Origin: Polyporus tsugae
Taxonomy: Eukaryota; Basidiomycota; Agaricomycetes; Polyporales; Polyporaceae
NCBI GenBank assembly: GCA_024305745.1
Contig: JAHRBS010000002.1
Coordinates: 1,364,001-1,428,000 of the forward strand
Reading direction: 5' to 3'
Length of the DNA stretch: 64,000 bases
In this document: positions 1 through 11,574 of the stretch, one piece after another
Layout: each line of letters begins with the position of its first letter
How positions within the stretch are numbered: position 1 is the first letter of the stretch
Notes under the pieces: generated by a model
What the model was told of the DNA's origin: nothing
Seen by the model: the letters and a program-made list of their open reading frames with translations, nothing else
Database searches by the model: none
Translations under genes and position numbers: made by a program

Positions 1-743
1 CATTTCGGATTCGGAGAAGTGGGTGTTGTTGATCGAGTTGGCGTTGATCGCGTCTTGGAGGTTGCCGCGCTAGGGAGCGGGATATGCGGTCTGAGATGGA
101 GGCTTGGGTGGAGTGTGGCAAGGAGGCTGCTTACTTTGTAGAGGGGGAGGAAAAGGTAGACGACTTGGCCGTCGCCGTTAGGGTCTTGGACCACTGCTGA
201 ATCCTTGGCGTTTTGGAATGCGGTGAGGCGACGAGCTAGTTGAGGAAGGCCATGAAACTCACAAGTATTCGAATGATGTTAGGATGCCTTCATGGGTTCC
301 GATGAGAACACTGCGAGCGCGTCGTGGAGTGCTTTAAACTCACTTAAAACGCCTGTAGGCTTCAACTTCGCGCATCGCTTGCCTGACGTCCTCCTGACCG
401 CTAGGGCAACGAATCTTCTTGAGCGCGAATTGTCTCTGCAGAGAATTTGAGTAAGATTGTGTAGGTCTGTCGAGCGCAACGATTGCGCACCCCGCTGTGC
501 TCGTCCTGAGCAAGGTAGACGAAGGAGAATCCTCCTTCTCCGAGCACCCGGATAATTTTGACTAGGAAGTCTAACCTCAGGACCAAACCGCACGGCTACA
601 GACGGCTGGAACTCACATGTTCTCCCATTAATCTTGACTTTGGCTGATTGCTGGCACACACATGACGAAAGAGCCCAGAACGCGTCCTTGACCTGGTACT
701 TGATATTCTCGAGGGTATGCATCAGTTGTGGCGGGAGCGACAT
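1..743 (-). CDS. STK16/Env7-type Ser/Thr protein kinase, 5' part only
   Basis: Protein kinase of the NAK family, STK16/Env7 branch, which acts at Golgi and vacuolar membranes (family knowledge). The gene runs off the left edge, so only the N-terminal lobe is present. Exons that close in frame are 743-617, 561-491, 435-344, 287-263, 203-135 and 69-1. The spliced protein reads from the ATG at 743 through a glycine-rich loop (KIIRVLGEGGFSFVYLAQD), then RQFALKKIRC with the ATP-binding lysine, then HPNIIRIL, VVYLFLPLYK and RGNLQDAIN. The VYLFLPLY hinge and RGNLQDAI are characteristic of STK16 rather than Ark/Prk kinases. The N-terminal stretch before the kinase core (about 42 residues, with two adjacent Cys residues) could carry palmitoylation as known for Env7/STK16; that is inference. 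The catalytic HRD and DFG motifs lie outside the window. Confidence 0.85.
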
Positions 744-1091
744 GCGGGCGGGTTACAGGAATGTGCGGAGAGGGCGGCGTGGAAAGTGGGATGAACACGA
801 AGCTGGTGTCCTGTGAAAAGGCGGATTGCTGATGCTGTTTCTCGCAGACGGTGCAGCGCGACGTGCACTGTGCTGCGTGCACGCACAGCGTTCCACTGTC
901 GGCCCGTGCTGCGCCCTGTAGGCGCCGACGCTCACGTAGGCGCGTTGGCCACAGCTGCGGTCCTCCAACTCGCCCTTGCTCTCAGCCACCACCTTCGGGC
1001 CACCGCTTAGACATCGGTCCCCCTGTCGCCCACTTTTTTGTCTTCCGTTTTCACCGTTTACTCCTCTCTTGCTGCTGTCTGCACGCTGAGT
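744..1091. promoter_or_regulatory. divergent intergenic region between the Env7-like kinase and the NIPA-like gene
   Basis: 348 bp between two divergently transcribed start codons (743 on minus, 1092 on plus), so it must hold both 5' UTRs and promoters. The plus-strand side has pyrimidine-rich tracts shortly before the ATG at 1092, common for basidiomycete promoters. I see no clear TATA box. Open frames here are not supported by homology. Confidence 0.5.
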
Positions 1092-3180
1092 ATGGCTGAG
1101 CAAGCGGGCTCCACGATTGTCGCTCCCACACCCGCCGCTGTGAAGCACTCTTCATCTGACAAATCTCTCAAAGTCTGTCTCCGCCCTTCCAACTTTCACG
1201 CCGACGTGAACTGACACGAAGACGTAGCGCAAAGCCGAAGATGTTATACAAATCCTCGACGAGGCCGTCGGCCCTTCCGCTGTCCCCTCCACCGCCATCA
1301 GCCGACCTCCACTCAAGCGACTCCGCACCTCGCGTTCAATTTACGCCATGCTGGCCAAGTACGGTATCCAGAAGGACCCCAAACCGTACGTGAACCCTAC
1401 GACGAAGCCCGCGAGTGCATTATTCTCAACCTATGCCACCCTAGGGCAACCTCGTCAGACAACCTGGACGGTTTGTCCAAGACTGCACCGCATCTATTCG
1501 CCATCCTTTCTCGCACTGCCAATCGTACCCGAAAGGCCCTCCCATTCAAATCCAACTTTCTGGGAAAGTGCGGCCCACCCTCTGCCCCGTCCACAAGTGA
1601 CTATCGCCCGTCGTCCACATCCTCGTTCCTCGCGCGCCTGTCCACATATAAGCTCACCACATACGGCAACAAACCGCCTGCCATCGATGCCGTCGCGGCC
1701 GCGAAATGTGGATGGGTTAATGACGGGAAGGACCGCTTGGTATGTGGGCTTTGTGGCGTCTCGTGGGTTGTTGCCGGGAGAGACGGCATGACTCGCGACG
1801 CTGGTATGTTGGGATACTTGAAATAGGTAGGTCGCTACTAACAACAGATCGGATACAGCAAATGCTCTGGTCGAGAAGCAACGCCTTCAATTGGTAGATG
1901 CGCATAAAGATGGTTGTCCGTGGAAGACTCGCCAATGTGATGGTACGTTCTTTGCCATCGGCGTCGGGTGACCTGCTCAATTGCCCATTATAGATTCTAT
2001 CTACCACATTCCGTTACAAGCTCCTCTGCCCACCATTCGCGAAATCAAGTCTCGTGCTATGCTGCTCGAGATGGTCATGAAAGGCGTGGAGATCAAACAC
2101 CCTCTTGTGCGTCCATATTTTTGGAAGGCCTCTAATATACCCTAAACCGGTTCATCCAGACTTCCGCTCAAGTGCAATCGTCGGTCTCAATCGTTGGCTC
2201 TGTGTCATTGCCAACTTCATCTGTCCCTGATGAGGAGCCCACTTTACCTGTGGAAGAGTCCGCGTCAAGGGCCATGCCTCTCCGGGTCGAGCCTGCGGAG
2301 ACGCCAATATTGACCGCTCTCTTCGGATGGTCCATTCTCCCACCAACACCGTCAGAACCCACCAAGGGCCCGTCGTCGATTTCACGCACGGGAACCCCTG
2401 TGCCTACAACCCCGTCACGTCGTATTGCATCTCGCGCACCGTCGGTAGTCCCCCGAGAAGGCACCCCATCACCGCGCTCGACCCGGTCATCTATGCGCAT
2501 CACGACCTCGAACTCACTACTCTCGCAGCACTCGGTGGGGAGTGGTGTCGCTCTGCCTGACGCTACGCTCCTCCACTGCCCGCTCTGTCAGAGGCGAGTC
2601 GGGCTGTGGGCGTTTCTGCCCAAACCGACGGAAGAGGACGATCCAATGACCGGCGACTCCCCTACGAACGCCACCGGTAACGCCAAGGGGAAGGCCCAAC
2701 CGCAACGTCAGCTCGACATCCTGCGCGAACACCGTCCGTATTGCCCATATGTTGTTCGCTCGACCGTCCTCCCCTCGTTTTCTGCCCCGTCATTGACCGC
2801 TACCCAACAACGAGCCGACCATCGACGGTCGACGTCGGTTGCGTCGATGGCGAGCGTGAACAGCTCGACGAGCCAGGTGAACGCGCAGTCCACGGCGATC
2901 GAGGGCTGGCGGGCGGTCATGGCGGTCGTGTCTCGATATGGGAACGTGCAAAGGCAGCGACTCGGTCTGAGCCGCGGGGCAAACGGGCGTGAGGAAGGGG
3001 CGACCGAGGACATGGAGGAGGAGGCTCACTCGATCGAGGCGATGGTCGCTGGAGTGAAGAGCCGTGGGGTATGTCGCTTTCCATCTTGCTCAAGGGACGT
3101 GGATGCGTGGTGCTGACCGGTCACTTGACACTTACCAGGGGAAGGATTTGTTGAAGTACGTCAAGGGTCTGCTGGCTTGA
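1092..3180 (+). CDS. NIPA/Rsm1-like C3HC zinc-finger nuclear protein
   Basis: About 581 aa from seven exons that close in frame: 1092-1172, 1228-1385, 1445-1803, 1859-1942, 1994-2106, 2160-3068 and 3139-3180. The region around residues 135-215 is a C3HC zinc finger (zf-C3HC): FLARLSTYKL, then KCGWVNDGKDRLVCGLC, then after the next splice AHKDGCPWKTRQC, giving the Cys/Cys/His/Cys set. Residues after about 240 are low-complexity Ser/Thr/Pro-rich and contain a second Cys pair (LHCPLCQRRVGLWAF) followed by a His/Cys set (LREHRPYCPYV), matching the Rsm1-like second half. Family members (animal NIPA/ZC3HC1, yeast Pml39, fission yeast Rsm1) act at the nuclear pore basket or in mRNA export; the role here is inferred. 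The ATG at 1092 is chosen because it gives an open first exon spliced in frame to the conserved part. Confidence 0.8.
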
Positions 3181-3648
3181 TGAACATCGGACTTTGCATC
3201 GGGACTTGGTTGTATTTCTCATGTGTCAATTGCGTGCACCTAATCCTCCATTCGTATCACATACATCTTGTATTTGCGTTGCCAACTGCACGTCTTGCTC
3301 TCATAAGTTTGGGCACATGATATCTTACCATAGGGCTATGTCTCACTTATCATTCGAGCACTCAAAGCCATTGACTTGGATGACTGGAGCTCTCCTTTGG
3401 GGCGGCAATCGAGAGAGGAAGCTGATTGGAGCACTGCCGCGGGGCGCCTGTTTCGTGGAGACTGGATCGCCCCTGGCGGAAGAGGCACTGGCAGAGAGAC
3501 AGCGGCCTCAGTGCCAGACTGAGACACTCCCCATGACCGCTGTCTGATACTTATCCGTCGTCGTCCAGCCCCGCCAGCTCCCAGTCCGCGTCCGCGTCCG
3601 CGGCAGTTCTCTTTCTCTTCTTCTTTTTCACCATTGTCCGTTTTCCTA
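3181..3648. other. intergenic region between NIPA-like and Bsd2-like genes
   Basis: 468 bp holding the 3' end of the NIPA-like transcript and the promoter of the downstream gene. The last 80 bp (about 3565-3645) are pyrimidine-rich (CTTTCTCTTCTTCTTTTTC), a usual core-promoter or 5' UTR signal in basidiomycetes. No gene recognised. Confidence 0.5.
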
Positions 3649-5247
3649 ATGCCCACCTCCTACGCGCCCCTCCCCAACCCCCGCTATGCTCCTGACGATG
3701 CTCAGCGGGAGCTTGAGGATGCGTTCGACTCCGATGACGAGGGCCACGACTCTTCCGAGCACACCCCCCTCACCCGCACGACCCAAACCGCAAGAATGTT
3801 GCCTCCACGGACGGACTCTCACCATGCTCCCCTCGACGCGGACTTCCCTTCCCCACTTCTGACCCCGCAGACCGTGCCGCCGGGCACATACGACTTTGAA
3901 CGGGACCGCGATTACGATTATCCCCCGCCCGGCTCGCCTCCGAGCCCATCTGCCAGTGCGCTTCCCAACGAAATCGGCAACTCGAACGGACTCGTCCCCA
4001 CTTCACCTGCGTGGCGCCCATCACGACCAGCCGCCCCGAGGCTTTCGTTCTGGAGGAGAGCGGTTGGCGCACTCTTGCCCCAGCATTACGTGCGTGTGCC
4101 GACCGAGGATGCGGAGCCATCTGCACCAAGGGTGATCGGTGGCGGAACGGACAACGACGGAGTGTTCGCCAACGTCAGCGCAAAGCCGTCGAGAGGCATT
4201 GAGGTCGTCGATTCCAATGGCGAGGTTCATATCGTCCCCGAGGAGGTCCAGAAGGAGACGCCGCCTGTACGTGTCCCCGTTCTCATATTCTGTGCCCACT
4301 TTTGCCTCTGCTATGTGCACGATATCCCTGCTGCTATATATTGCCATCTAATAGCCGTGACATGTTTGATGCTCACTATCGCTGACGATTCGCCATCCAC
4401 AGTCGTATGCCGAGGCTCAGGCAGATTCTGTTCCGCCGTACTGGGAAACCACCGTCCACGCCCCCGCAGCCGCGTTGGACCCGAATGCGTACATGATGGT
4501 CGACGACCTTCCTTCGGGCCCGGTCTTCTCCTTCCTCATGACCGCCTTCGTCTCTTACTTCTTCCAGTTTGCCGGCTTCGTCCTCACCTATCTTCTGCAC
4601 ACGACCCATGCCGCCAAGTACGGCTCCCGCGCAGGCCTCGGCATCACCCTCATCCAATATGGGCTTCTCCAGTACGGCAACGGCCTCAAGGCGAACAACA
4701 CCGCCGGCTTGGACGACCAGCCGACGACGTTGGTAGAGGAGATCATGAGATGGAACTCGACGAGACATCACCACCACACGATGCCGGCCGACACGCTGCT
4801 CAACGTGACCGACTTCTCTGCGTACAACGCGACGGACCCCAACAACCCCATGCTGGACCTCGATATGCAGTTCGCGGTTACGTCCCGCGACTGGATCGCG
4901 CTGATCCTGATGACGCTCGGTACGTATAGCCTCCCCGTGTACTTCCGCATTCTCTCCGTCTGAATGCGCGACGCCCCATAGGCTGGTTCCTCCTCCTCTC
5001 GTCCTGTGTGGGATTCTACCGCGTGAAGCGCTGGGAGTCATCTATCAGAGCGGCGTCGATGCCGGAAGAACCTGTCACGGAAGAGGAGCGCGCGCACGAC
5101 CAGCAGGTCCGGCGCAACATCGAGATCGCGTTCGGCTTCGCGGACGTCAACGACGTCGGGCAACAACAGCAGGGCGAGTCTCCCGAGGAGCTCTCCGAGG
5201 CTGAGCTGCGGCTGACGCGTACGCTGCAAGCAGCAGGGCTTCTGTAG
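3649..5247 (+). CDS. Bsd2/NDFIP-like membrane adaptor of the Rsp5/Nedd4 ubiquitin ligase
   Basis: 466 aa from exons 3649-4266, 4403-4919 and 4982-5247, in frame throughout. The N-terminal 205 residues are acidic and Pro/Ser-rich, beginning MPTSYAPLPNPRY and followed by an acidic run (DAFDSDDEG). The core has three hydrophobic segments: about 246-270 (FLMTAFVSYFFQFAGFVLTY), about 285-300 (GLGITLIQYGLLQYGN) and about 369-391 (IALILMTLGWFLLLSS). This is the DUF2370/NDFIP arrangement. A PPSY motif at residues 205-208 sits just before the membrane domain; it is the PPxY type that binds WW domains of Rsp5/Nedd4, and it spans the first splice junction (PP from exon 1, SY from exon 2). Yeast Bsd2 recruits Rsp5 to sort metal transporters and misfolded membrane proteins to the vacuole. 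Function here is inferred from family. Confidence 0.85.
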
Positions 5248-6344
5248 CGGCACCCGCTCGGGAGGTGGCGCGTCTGGATCTGGGGCTGTGATCTGTTGAC
5301 ATGGCTTCAAACGGTTTTGTTGTATGTATTGGTATTTTTGCTTTCGGCCTTGGTGAACGAGCGGGCGCGCTGTCGAGCGCGGGAAGGGGAAGAAACAGTG
5401 GTGATATACCAAGATATACGCACTTATCGTCGGTCTCGCTGCTGCTGCGCCATCAGCTTCGTCATTTCCTCTTCATTATACCGTACAATCCTTTCCGTCT
5501 CTTCTTCTTGTGGGTTCCTATACCCCCTTCTCCGGTTTGGGACCACCGCCTTTTCGCATCTTGGCCAGATCAGCGTTGTATGTGTAATCGGTGCTTTCAT
5601 AGGTGTAATTTATAATATCTCACTCGTACATCAGTACTGCTTTGGTTGCTCTCCGTGGGCCCAACATCTGTGTGTTCGAATTTCGGGTTGGTTCTGCTGA
5701 CTTCGCTTCACAGTACACGATCAGTCGATTTTTTCAGGACTCCGGTAAGTCCTTGCCGCATACTCTGCATTCCAGTCGATTCACTTACATTGGTGAATTC
5801 AGTTCTGTGTGGGGAACGCATGTTCACAACCACCGACCCACCCGGCGTGTACTTGCCATCTGACCCCCACACCGGTACTGGGTGGTTACCTCCATATGCG
5901 GTCGCTACGATGCGGACTGGACGCAAGTGCTGCTGTATGTGCCGCCTAGTAGTTCTAGTCGAGCATATACTCACCTGTCATTGCTGGTGTGGCGGGTTGA
6001 ATGGGGTTGACGATCAATATGGCTCATTCATAGGACATATAAGAGATCTCTAATCACACTCGATTCCGCCACTGCACAGGTTGCAGCCGCATAGTAGAGC
6101 CAGTCCTAACGGTACGTCGACACACTTTGACTCTGGTCCACCATACCATTATTAAAAACACACGAAACGCTCATTCCAGCTGCCACGCTTGCCACTGTTT
6201 GCGCGGGTGGTGCTCTTGAACGGAATCATCATTCTGCCATGCGCGACCCTAGACGGCTTTGAAGAGACAGGATGGGCGCCAGCATCGTCATTTCCTCTCT
6301 CCATTCATAACTCAACTCATACTTCTCCTTAATCGCCTCACGCC
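5248..6344. other. intergenic region, no gene recognised
   Basis: 1.1 kb downstream of the Bsd2-like stop. It includes the 3' UTR region and short unsupported frames only. Around 6290-6340 there is a pyrimidine-rich stretch before the next ATG. No tRNA-like or repeat structure was seen. Confidence 0.4.
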
Positions 6345-8035
6345 ATGACACCGACACCGACAGTCCCCACTGGCACTGTGCTAGTGAGCGCATCCTTGGG
6401 TAAGACGGACAATCTCGAGGAGCAGAAACGCAAGCACCTGGAGAGCGAACGAGCAGCGGACGACGACGCCACGGTGCGCATCACTGGCGTGGACCTGTCC
6501 AGGGGATTCCTCAAATCAAAGCAAGTGTTGCTCAAAGTGCTCGCTGCGAGGGTGGACCAGGCGGAGACAACAATGGATGCGTTGTTTGTAGACCCCGCCA
6601 CCGCCATTCCCGCCACGCCAGTTGGACAACGGAGAGGTGTCCTCGGGTATTACGCTGTGGGGCGAATGTTACAGTGCGTATGAATATCGGACTCTCCTTC
6701 GCTGCATACGTACAAAGTTTGCTGACAGCTGCATAGAACTGGCCGTAAGAGGGTTCGGGATATCAAGAGTGATTGTCTCTACGTGGTGGCTGATTGGACT
6801 CCTCGAACCATGTTGATCATTACCGAAGGACAGCCCCACCCCCTGCGGCAGGCTCAGCAGAGGCGGACCGACCATGGACCGTTCGTTGGACTAACGGTGC
6901 TCATGGTGGTCAACGTTGACGTTCTCGTTCCTGTGGTACGTGACATGTCCAGTGGGCCTACATCTAGTGCGGCTTACTTCGAGATTCCAATACCAGCCTC
7001 AAGGCGTCGAACCGCGACTTGCTAGCCTGGCCGCTGACTGGCTGGCCATGATATGCCATGGGGTGCATTCCGGGGCCAAGGCGAGTCACGATGCACTTCC
7101 AGCCCCGACCAGAACGTTCATCTGGCGAGCGTGCAGCTCAAACCTCCGCAGAATGATGCGGCAGATAAGAATACCGGCAACGACACCAAGGAGAACATGT
7201 CAAGCCGTGAACCCAAAGTTCTCGTCTATGGAGCAGAAGGTCCTGGTATGCTGGCCTTACAGATCGCCAAACACTGTGGTGCAGAAGTCTTCGCTTGCGA
7301 CCCGACACCACATAATCGCACGCTTGCGATGAAGGCTATCAATAGGCTGGGCAGTGTGTTTGCGCCTGAAGAGGTCGAGGAAGGCGAGATCCCCGTTGAA
7401 GTTGACGTCGTCATCGATATGGTACACGACGACGAATGTGAGCACGTGTTTCATCACTTCGCTTATACTCGTCGCTGACTTCAAGTTGGCCTGCTCGTAG
7501 CTATGAGGGTAGGAGGTGCCCTAATCAGCCGGACGCAGGAGATCAAGCATTGGGCAGTCCTGGTACGTTGATGGCTTCACTGTACAGCGCACAATCGCGC
7601 CAAAACGAGCTTCGACAGTTCAATCGTCCAAACATCTGGGAATGGGCCACCAAAAACTCCGAAGCTATATTTTCCAAGGTCGTCAGTAGTAAGCATACGA
7701 AAATGGTTCACCAGATTATTCCTTGAGTATATCCTAGCTGACTATGCGCACATAAAGTCACCACCGTCAGGCACGAGAGCGTGACGAAGCGAGACATAGA
7801 AGACGCGCTACAGTTCCTTGTGGACGCTCCGCCGTACCCAGCACCGAGGGCTTCTACTAGCCAGTGTCCGACACTCTACAATATTCATTACATCCTGCTC
7901 GACCTCGAAACTGTTTCCGGTGAAGGACGTGCCGTTGTCACATTCCCCACCCAACTGTCCGGCGGTCAGGATGCGACAACCCACCTTCGTCACCACAGGC
8001 TTGGTCCGCACTTACGTGATGCCGCGGTACATTAA
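6345..8035 (+). CDS. medium-chain dehydrogenase/reductase-like protein, divergent or degraded
   Basis: The clearest part is about 7200-7440, which encodes a Rossmann nucleotide-binding unit, KVLVYGAEGPGMLALQIAK, then CGAEVFACD, with the glycine pattern and acidic residue of NAD(P)-binding alcohol-dehydrogenase-like proteins, then VDVVIDMVHDDE. A donor after GAC GAA T and an acceptor ending CTCGTAG near 7500 lead to SMRVGGALISRTQEIKHWAVL, the usual next strand of an MDR domain. Further weak exons follow (IWEWATKNSEAIFSK near 7640-7680; VTKRDIEDALQFLVD near 7780-7820). Upstream, an ATG at 6345 opens a 112-codon frame with LLKVLAARVDQAE, which only faintly resembles the N-terminal catalytic domain; no clear zinc-ligand cluster is visible. 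The middle exons (6680-7050) could not be joined with confidence. It may be a rapidly evolving enzyme or a decaying pseudogene; the end is approximate. Confidence 0.4.
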
Positions 8036-9365
8036 TACATGTAAGATGGTCGGATTTTGGGAGGGGGAAGCTCTTCCTGGATGAAGCACACCTTACGCGG
8101 TTCGAATTCCTTCGTCTTTTCTTCATCAGAGATCTCTTGCAAGAGTTCCTCCTCCACAGCCACATAGATTGGGTGAGGCTACCATGACGATGGATGGCGA
8201 AGTGATATACAATAGTTTCATACCTTCTGTTCGCGAAATGTAACTTTCCACTCTCTTCCCTCATGCTCTCTACTATTGTATGTCGCGTTTCGGTCAAACT
8301 CCATAGGATTGAGTATACAACACGAGGGAAGTGTCTTGGAAGGGGTTAAGGTCGATGGTCGACAGTCACCTCCTGTTTATCAGATACTTATCTGGGCGAT
8401 ATCATCAGTAAAGACGCTGACACTGACACTTTCGCACGTACTTAAGCTTACGCGGCGGCACTGCTGTAGTACAGCAGTAATGAATGGACACTCCGGTAGG
8501 TCAATTCGTCCTTGGAGTTTACAAACGGCGAGACCTGGGACCAGTGCCGCCATAACGTGTACAGCACACGGTACTAGTCTGGTGACGTAAAACACCGTTG
8601 GCATTGCAATTGGAAGAAAGGCGTGAAAATCGTCCTAGAGTCCACGCCGGCTGCTTGAGTATGGCGAAAGAGTAAACTCAGGAAGGCGGGACGTCGTCGG
8701 AAACTTACCCGGAACCTCTAGTAGGCCTAGGGCTCTGCGCACGCCGCCTTCAGGATCGTCAAATCAAAGTACGGCCCGAATCTGCACATTCGACGAGACG
8801 ATCCTCCGTGAGACGGGATTGCGCACATATGAGGTGTCGATATGGGTGTACTTACATTCGAGGGGTTCTTGGAGATTTGTGGAAGATCGTCGATGTCCCG
8901 AATGTCCCGACGATAGGCCGCTTTCCCGGCGGTTTGACCCCTCAAGCTTGAGACTGGAGCAGTATTCTGGATTCTGGAACACTGAGCAACGCTAACACGA
9001 AAGCGAGCAGATTACCGTTGTGAACTTCGGCGTCGTCAGGGCCGATCGCGAAGATTTGAAGACGAGAAATGACCATGCGACGCGTGCGATGGTATAAAGC
9101 AAGGTATAAGTACGTCGTACAAACAACAGAAAACGATGCAGATACACTATTACAAGTAGATTGTGTTTGCTTGCTGCCCCTTTAGCCAATAGACTTTGCT
9201 CGTGCGTGTGATATCGATATTGCGTGTGTCCCAGATATCCGTCTATGTGTGCTCGCCCTCATTCGCTACCCAGCCGAGCAAGGCACGAGTAGTGAAACCC
9301 AATGTCCATGACCGCATCTACGACTCGCGCGCAAGCGCACGAGACCCAAGAGACCATACCGAGAC
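8036..9365. other. intergenic region with a possible small unrecognised gene on the minus strand
   Basis: 1.3 kb between the dehydrogenase-like gene and the TPS1 stop. On the minus strand, about 9090-8740, consensus splice signals (a donor GTAAGT near 8850 and an acceptor TGTGCAG near 8785) connect short open frames, but the product matches nothing I know, so I do not call a gene. Nothing else is recognised. Confidence 0.25.
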
Positions 9366-11574
9366 TCATGCCGAGTTATGGGGTGCCAGGGCGTTCTGCG
9401 CCGGGGTGGGCGGAACGGTCCCGTTCTCGAGTAAAACGCTGCCTCGAAGTTCATCTTTCCTCGGCTGGAGCTCCGCCTGGCCACCCTTGAGCTCTTTCAG
9501 GCTGGGATGCGGGAGCGTACCGTTTGTCTTGACGGGAGAGTCGGGTGTTGATTCCGCAGGGGATTCGGCGACCGACTTCGGCTCGCTGTTCGGGAGCTCG
9601 ATCCGGGTCATCTCACGGACGAAGGAAGTACCCCAGTATGCTGCTGAGTACTTGTTGACGTACTGTGTACAAAACAAGACGTCACCTCGGGTGCTGAAAA
9701 GCGTCTGAAAGAGCTCGATACGCACCTTAAACAGCTTCCGGTGATTCTCCGCTCGTGTCTCAGCATCCATGGTGACAGCCTCGAAGATCGCGTCGGCGAC
9801 TTGTTGCGAGTCCCAGGGGTTAACGACGATGCTGCCGTTCAAGCTCTGGGCCGCACCAGCGAACTCGGAAAGGATCATTACGCCTTGGCGTTCTTGCTGG
9901 CATGCGATATACTCGTACGACACCTACACATAATGTCAATTCTCCGAGGTTTCCAAACACAGCAGACGCCACGTACCAAGTTCATCCCGTCACGGGTGCT
10001 AGACACCAAGCAAACATCGCTGACGGCGTAGAGGGCGCAGAGCTCATCGAACGGCAAGCTCTTGTGCATGAAGTGGATGGGCATGAAGTCCACGGTTCCG
10101 AAGCGGCCGTTGATGCGGCCAACGAGCTCGTTCACCGTCGCACGCAAGTTCTGATACTCCTCGACATCCTGCCGTGAAGGGACCGCGAGCTGCGCAAGGA
10201 CGACTTTCCCGATCCATTCAGGGTGTTGCGAGAGGAAGAGCTCGAGCGCGTGGAGTTTCTGAGGGACACCCTTGATGTAGTCGAGACGGTCAACACCGAC
10301 GATGACCTTGCACCCGCTGAAACGCTGCTCGAGTTGAGCAATACGCTTCTTGACGGCGTCCTTCCCAAGGTTTTCGATGAAGGAGGAAGGGTCGATACCA
10401 ATGGGGAACATGCCAACATGCGCGAGCCGGCCCTCGAACTCGACACCGTTCGGCATGGTCGGAAGGCCGAGAATACGAGTACATGACGAGAGGAAGTGGC
10501 GGGCATAGTCGTATGTGTGGAAGCCGATAAGATCAGAGTAGAGGATGCCAAGGAGGATCTCGCGCCGGACCGGGAGGATCCTGTATGTCGGGGTTAGCAT
10601 AGGGACCGCAACTGCGACATATGGAAACCGCAGGGAGGGAAGGGCCCATGGAAAACAGAAGGAAACCCCCATGCTGAACTCAAGCTTCGCGGGAGTTCGG
10701 TTGGGAGGGTCCAGGCACAGCCGTAAGAAGGGCATCCGTAGGATCCGCGGTCAGAAGACGAACGCGCGGACGGACCGGGGCAAAACTGGCGCGCTGGAGC
10801 GTCCGGAAATGAATGCGAGGGGAGCGGAAGCGTCGAGAGCGCAGTGAAAGCCAAAAAGCAAAGCTCCAAGCCAGGGCGAGAAGGGGCTCACCTGTAGATC
10901 TCGCTCGAAGGGAACGGGGTGTGCAAGAAGAATCCAATCTTCACGTTCTCGTACCGCGGGGGGACAATCTCCTCGCAGTCCACACCTTCGAGGATTCGGT
11001 CAACCTCGGTTGCAGTTAAGTCTCCGACGTTCTGGGGACCGTCAATGAGCGTGCGGAGGAGCAGGGGGAGAAGCATGAGATGGTAGTCCTGCACCCAAAC
11101 CATAGAGTCAGGTTTGAGCTGGGACATGATCACCTCAGCGAAGGCCATGTTCGCCTGCCGGTACGCGAGCCAGTTTTCGTCCTCGAAGTTCATCTCGCCG
11201 GGGTGGTAGTGGAAGAGGGGCCAGAGGATAGAGTTGGAAAAGCCATTGTAATGACGGTCAGCGATTTCGTCATCAAGGTAGACTGCCTGGCAGGAAAACT
11301 CCTCCTGGAGACGTCGGTCGACGAGGGGTCGGTCCTTGGGAGGGATGAAGAAGCCGGGCCAGCCAATCCAGGTGAAGGACATGGACTTTTTGCAGCCGGA
11401 GAGGGCGGAAACGAGACCACCAGAGGACATCTTGAAGTGGTACTCGCCTGAGGCATCCTTGTTCATGGTGACGGGGAGACGGTTGGAGACGACGATGAGA
11501 TGGCGCTGCTCGGGGTCTCCGGGAATGGAGAGGTCGGGGGTGGACAGGGAGGTATCGGCGACGGTGGGCGACAT
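9366..11574 (-). CDS. TPS1: alpha,alpha-trehalose-phosphate synthase (UDP-forming)
   Basis: 593 aa from exons 11574-10892, 10580-9977, 9923-9726 and 9662-9366, closing exactly in frame. This is a GT20 glycosyltransferase that makes trehalose-6-phosphate from UDP-glucose and glucose-6-phosphate in the cytosol. Visible signatures are VVSNRLPVT with SSGGLVSAL at the N-terminus, TWIGWPG, VWVQDYHLMLLP, FFLHTPFPSSEIYR at the end of exon 1, then LIGFHTYDYARHF, VGVDRLDYIKGVPQK (the Arg and Lys that contact the donor phosphates) and FAGAAQSLNGSIVVNPWD. Intron 1 is unusually long for this locus (311 nt); the others are about 53-63 nt. After the catalytic domain, the last 95 or so residues form a Ser/Pro/Glu-rich tail with several SP/TP sites that is absent from minimal Tps1 proteins. 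No phosphatase domain follows, so it is a synthase only. Confidence 0.95.
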
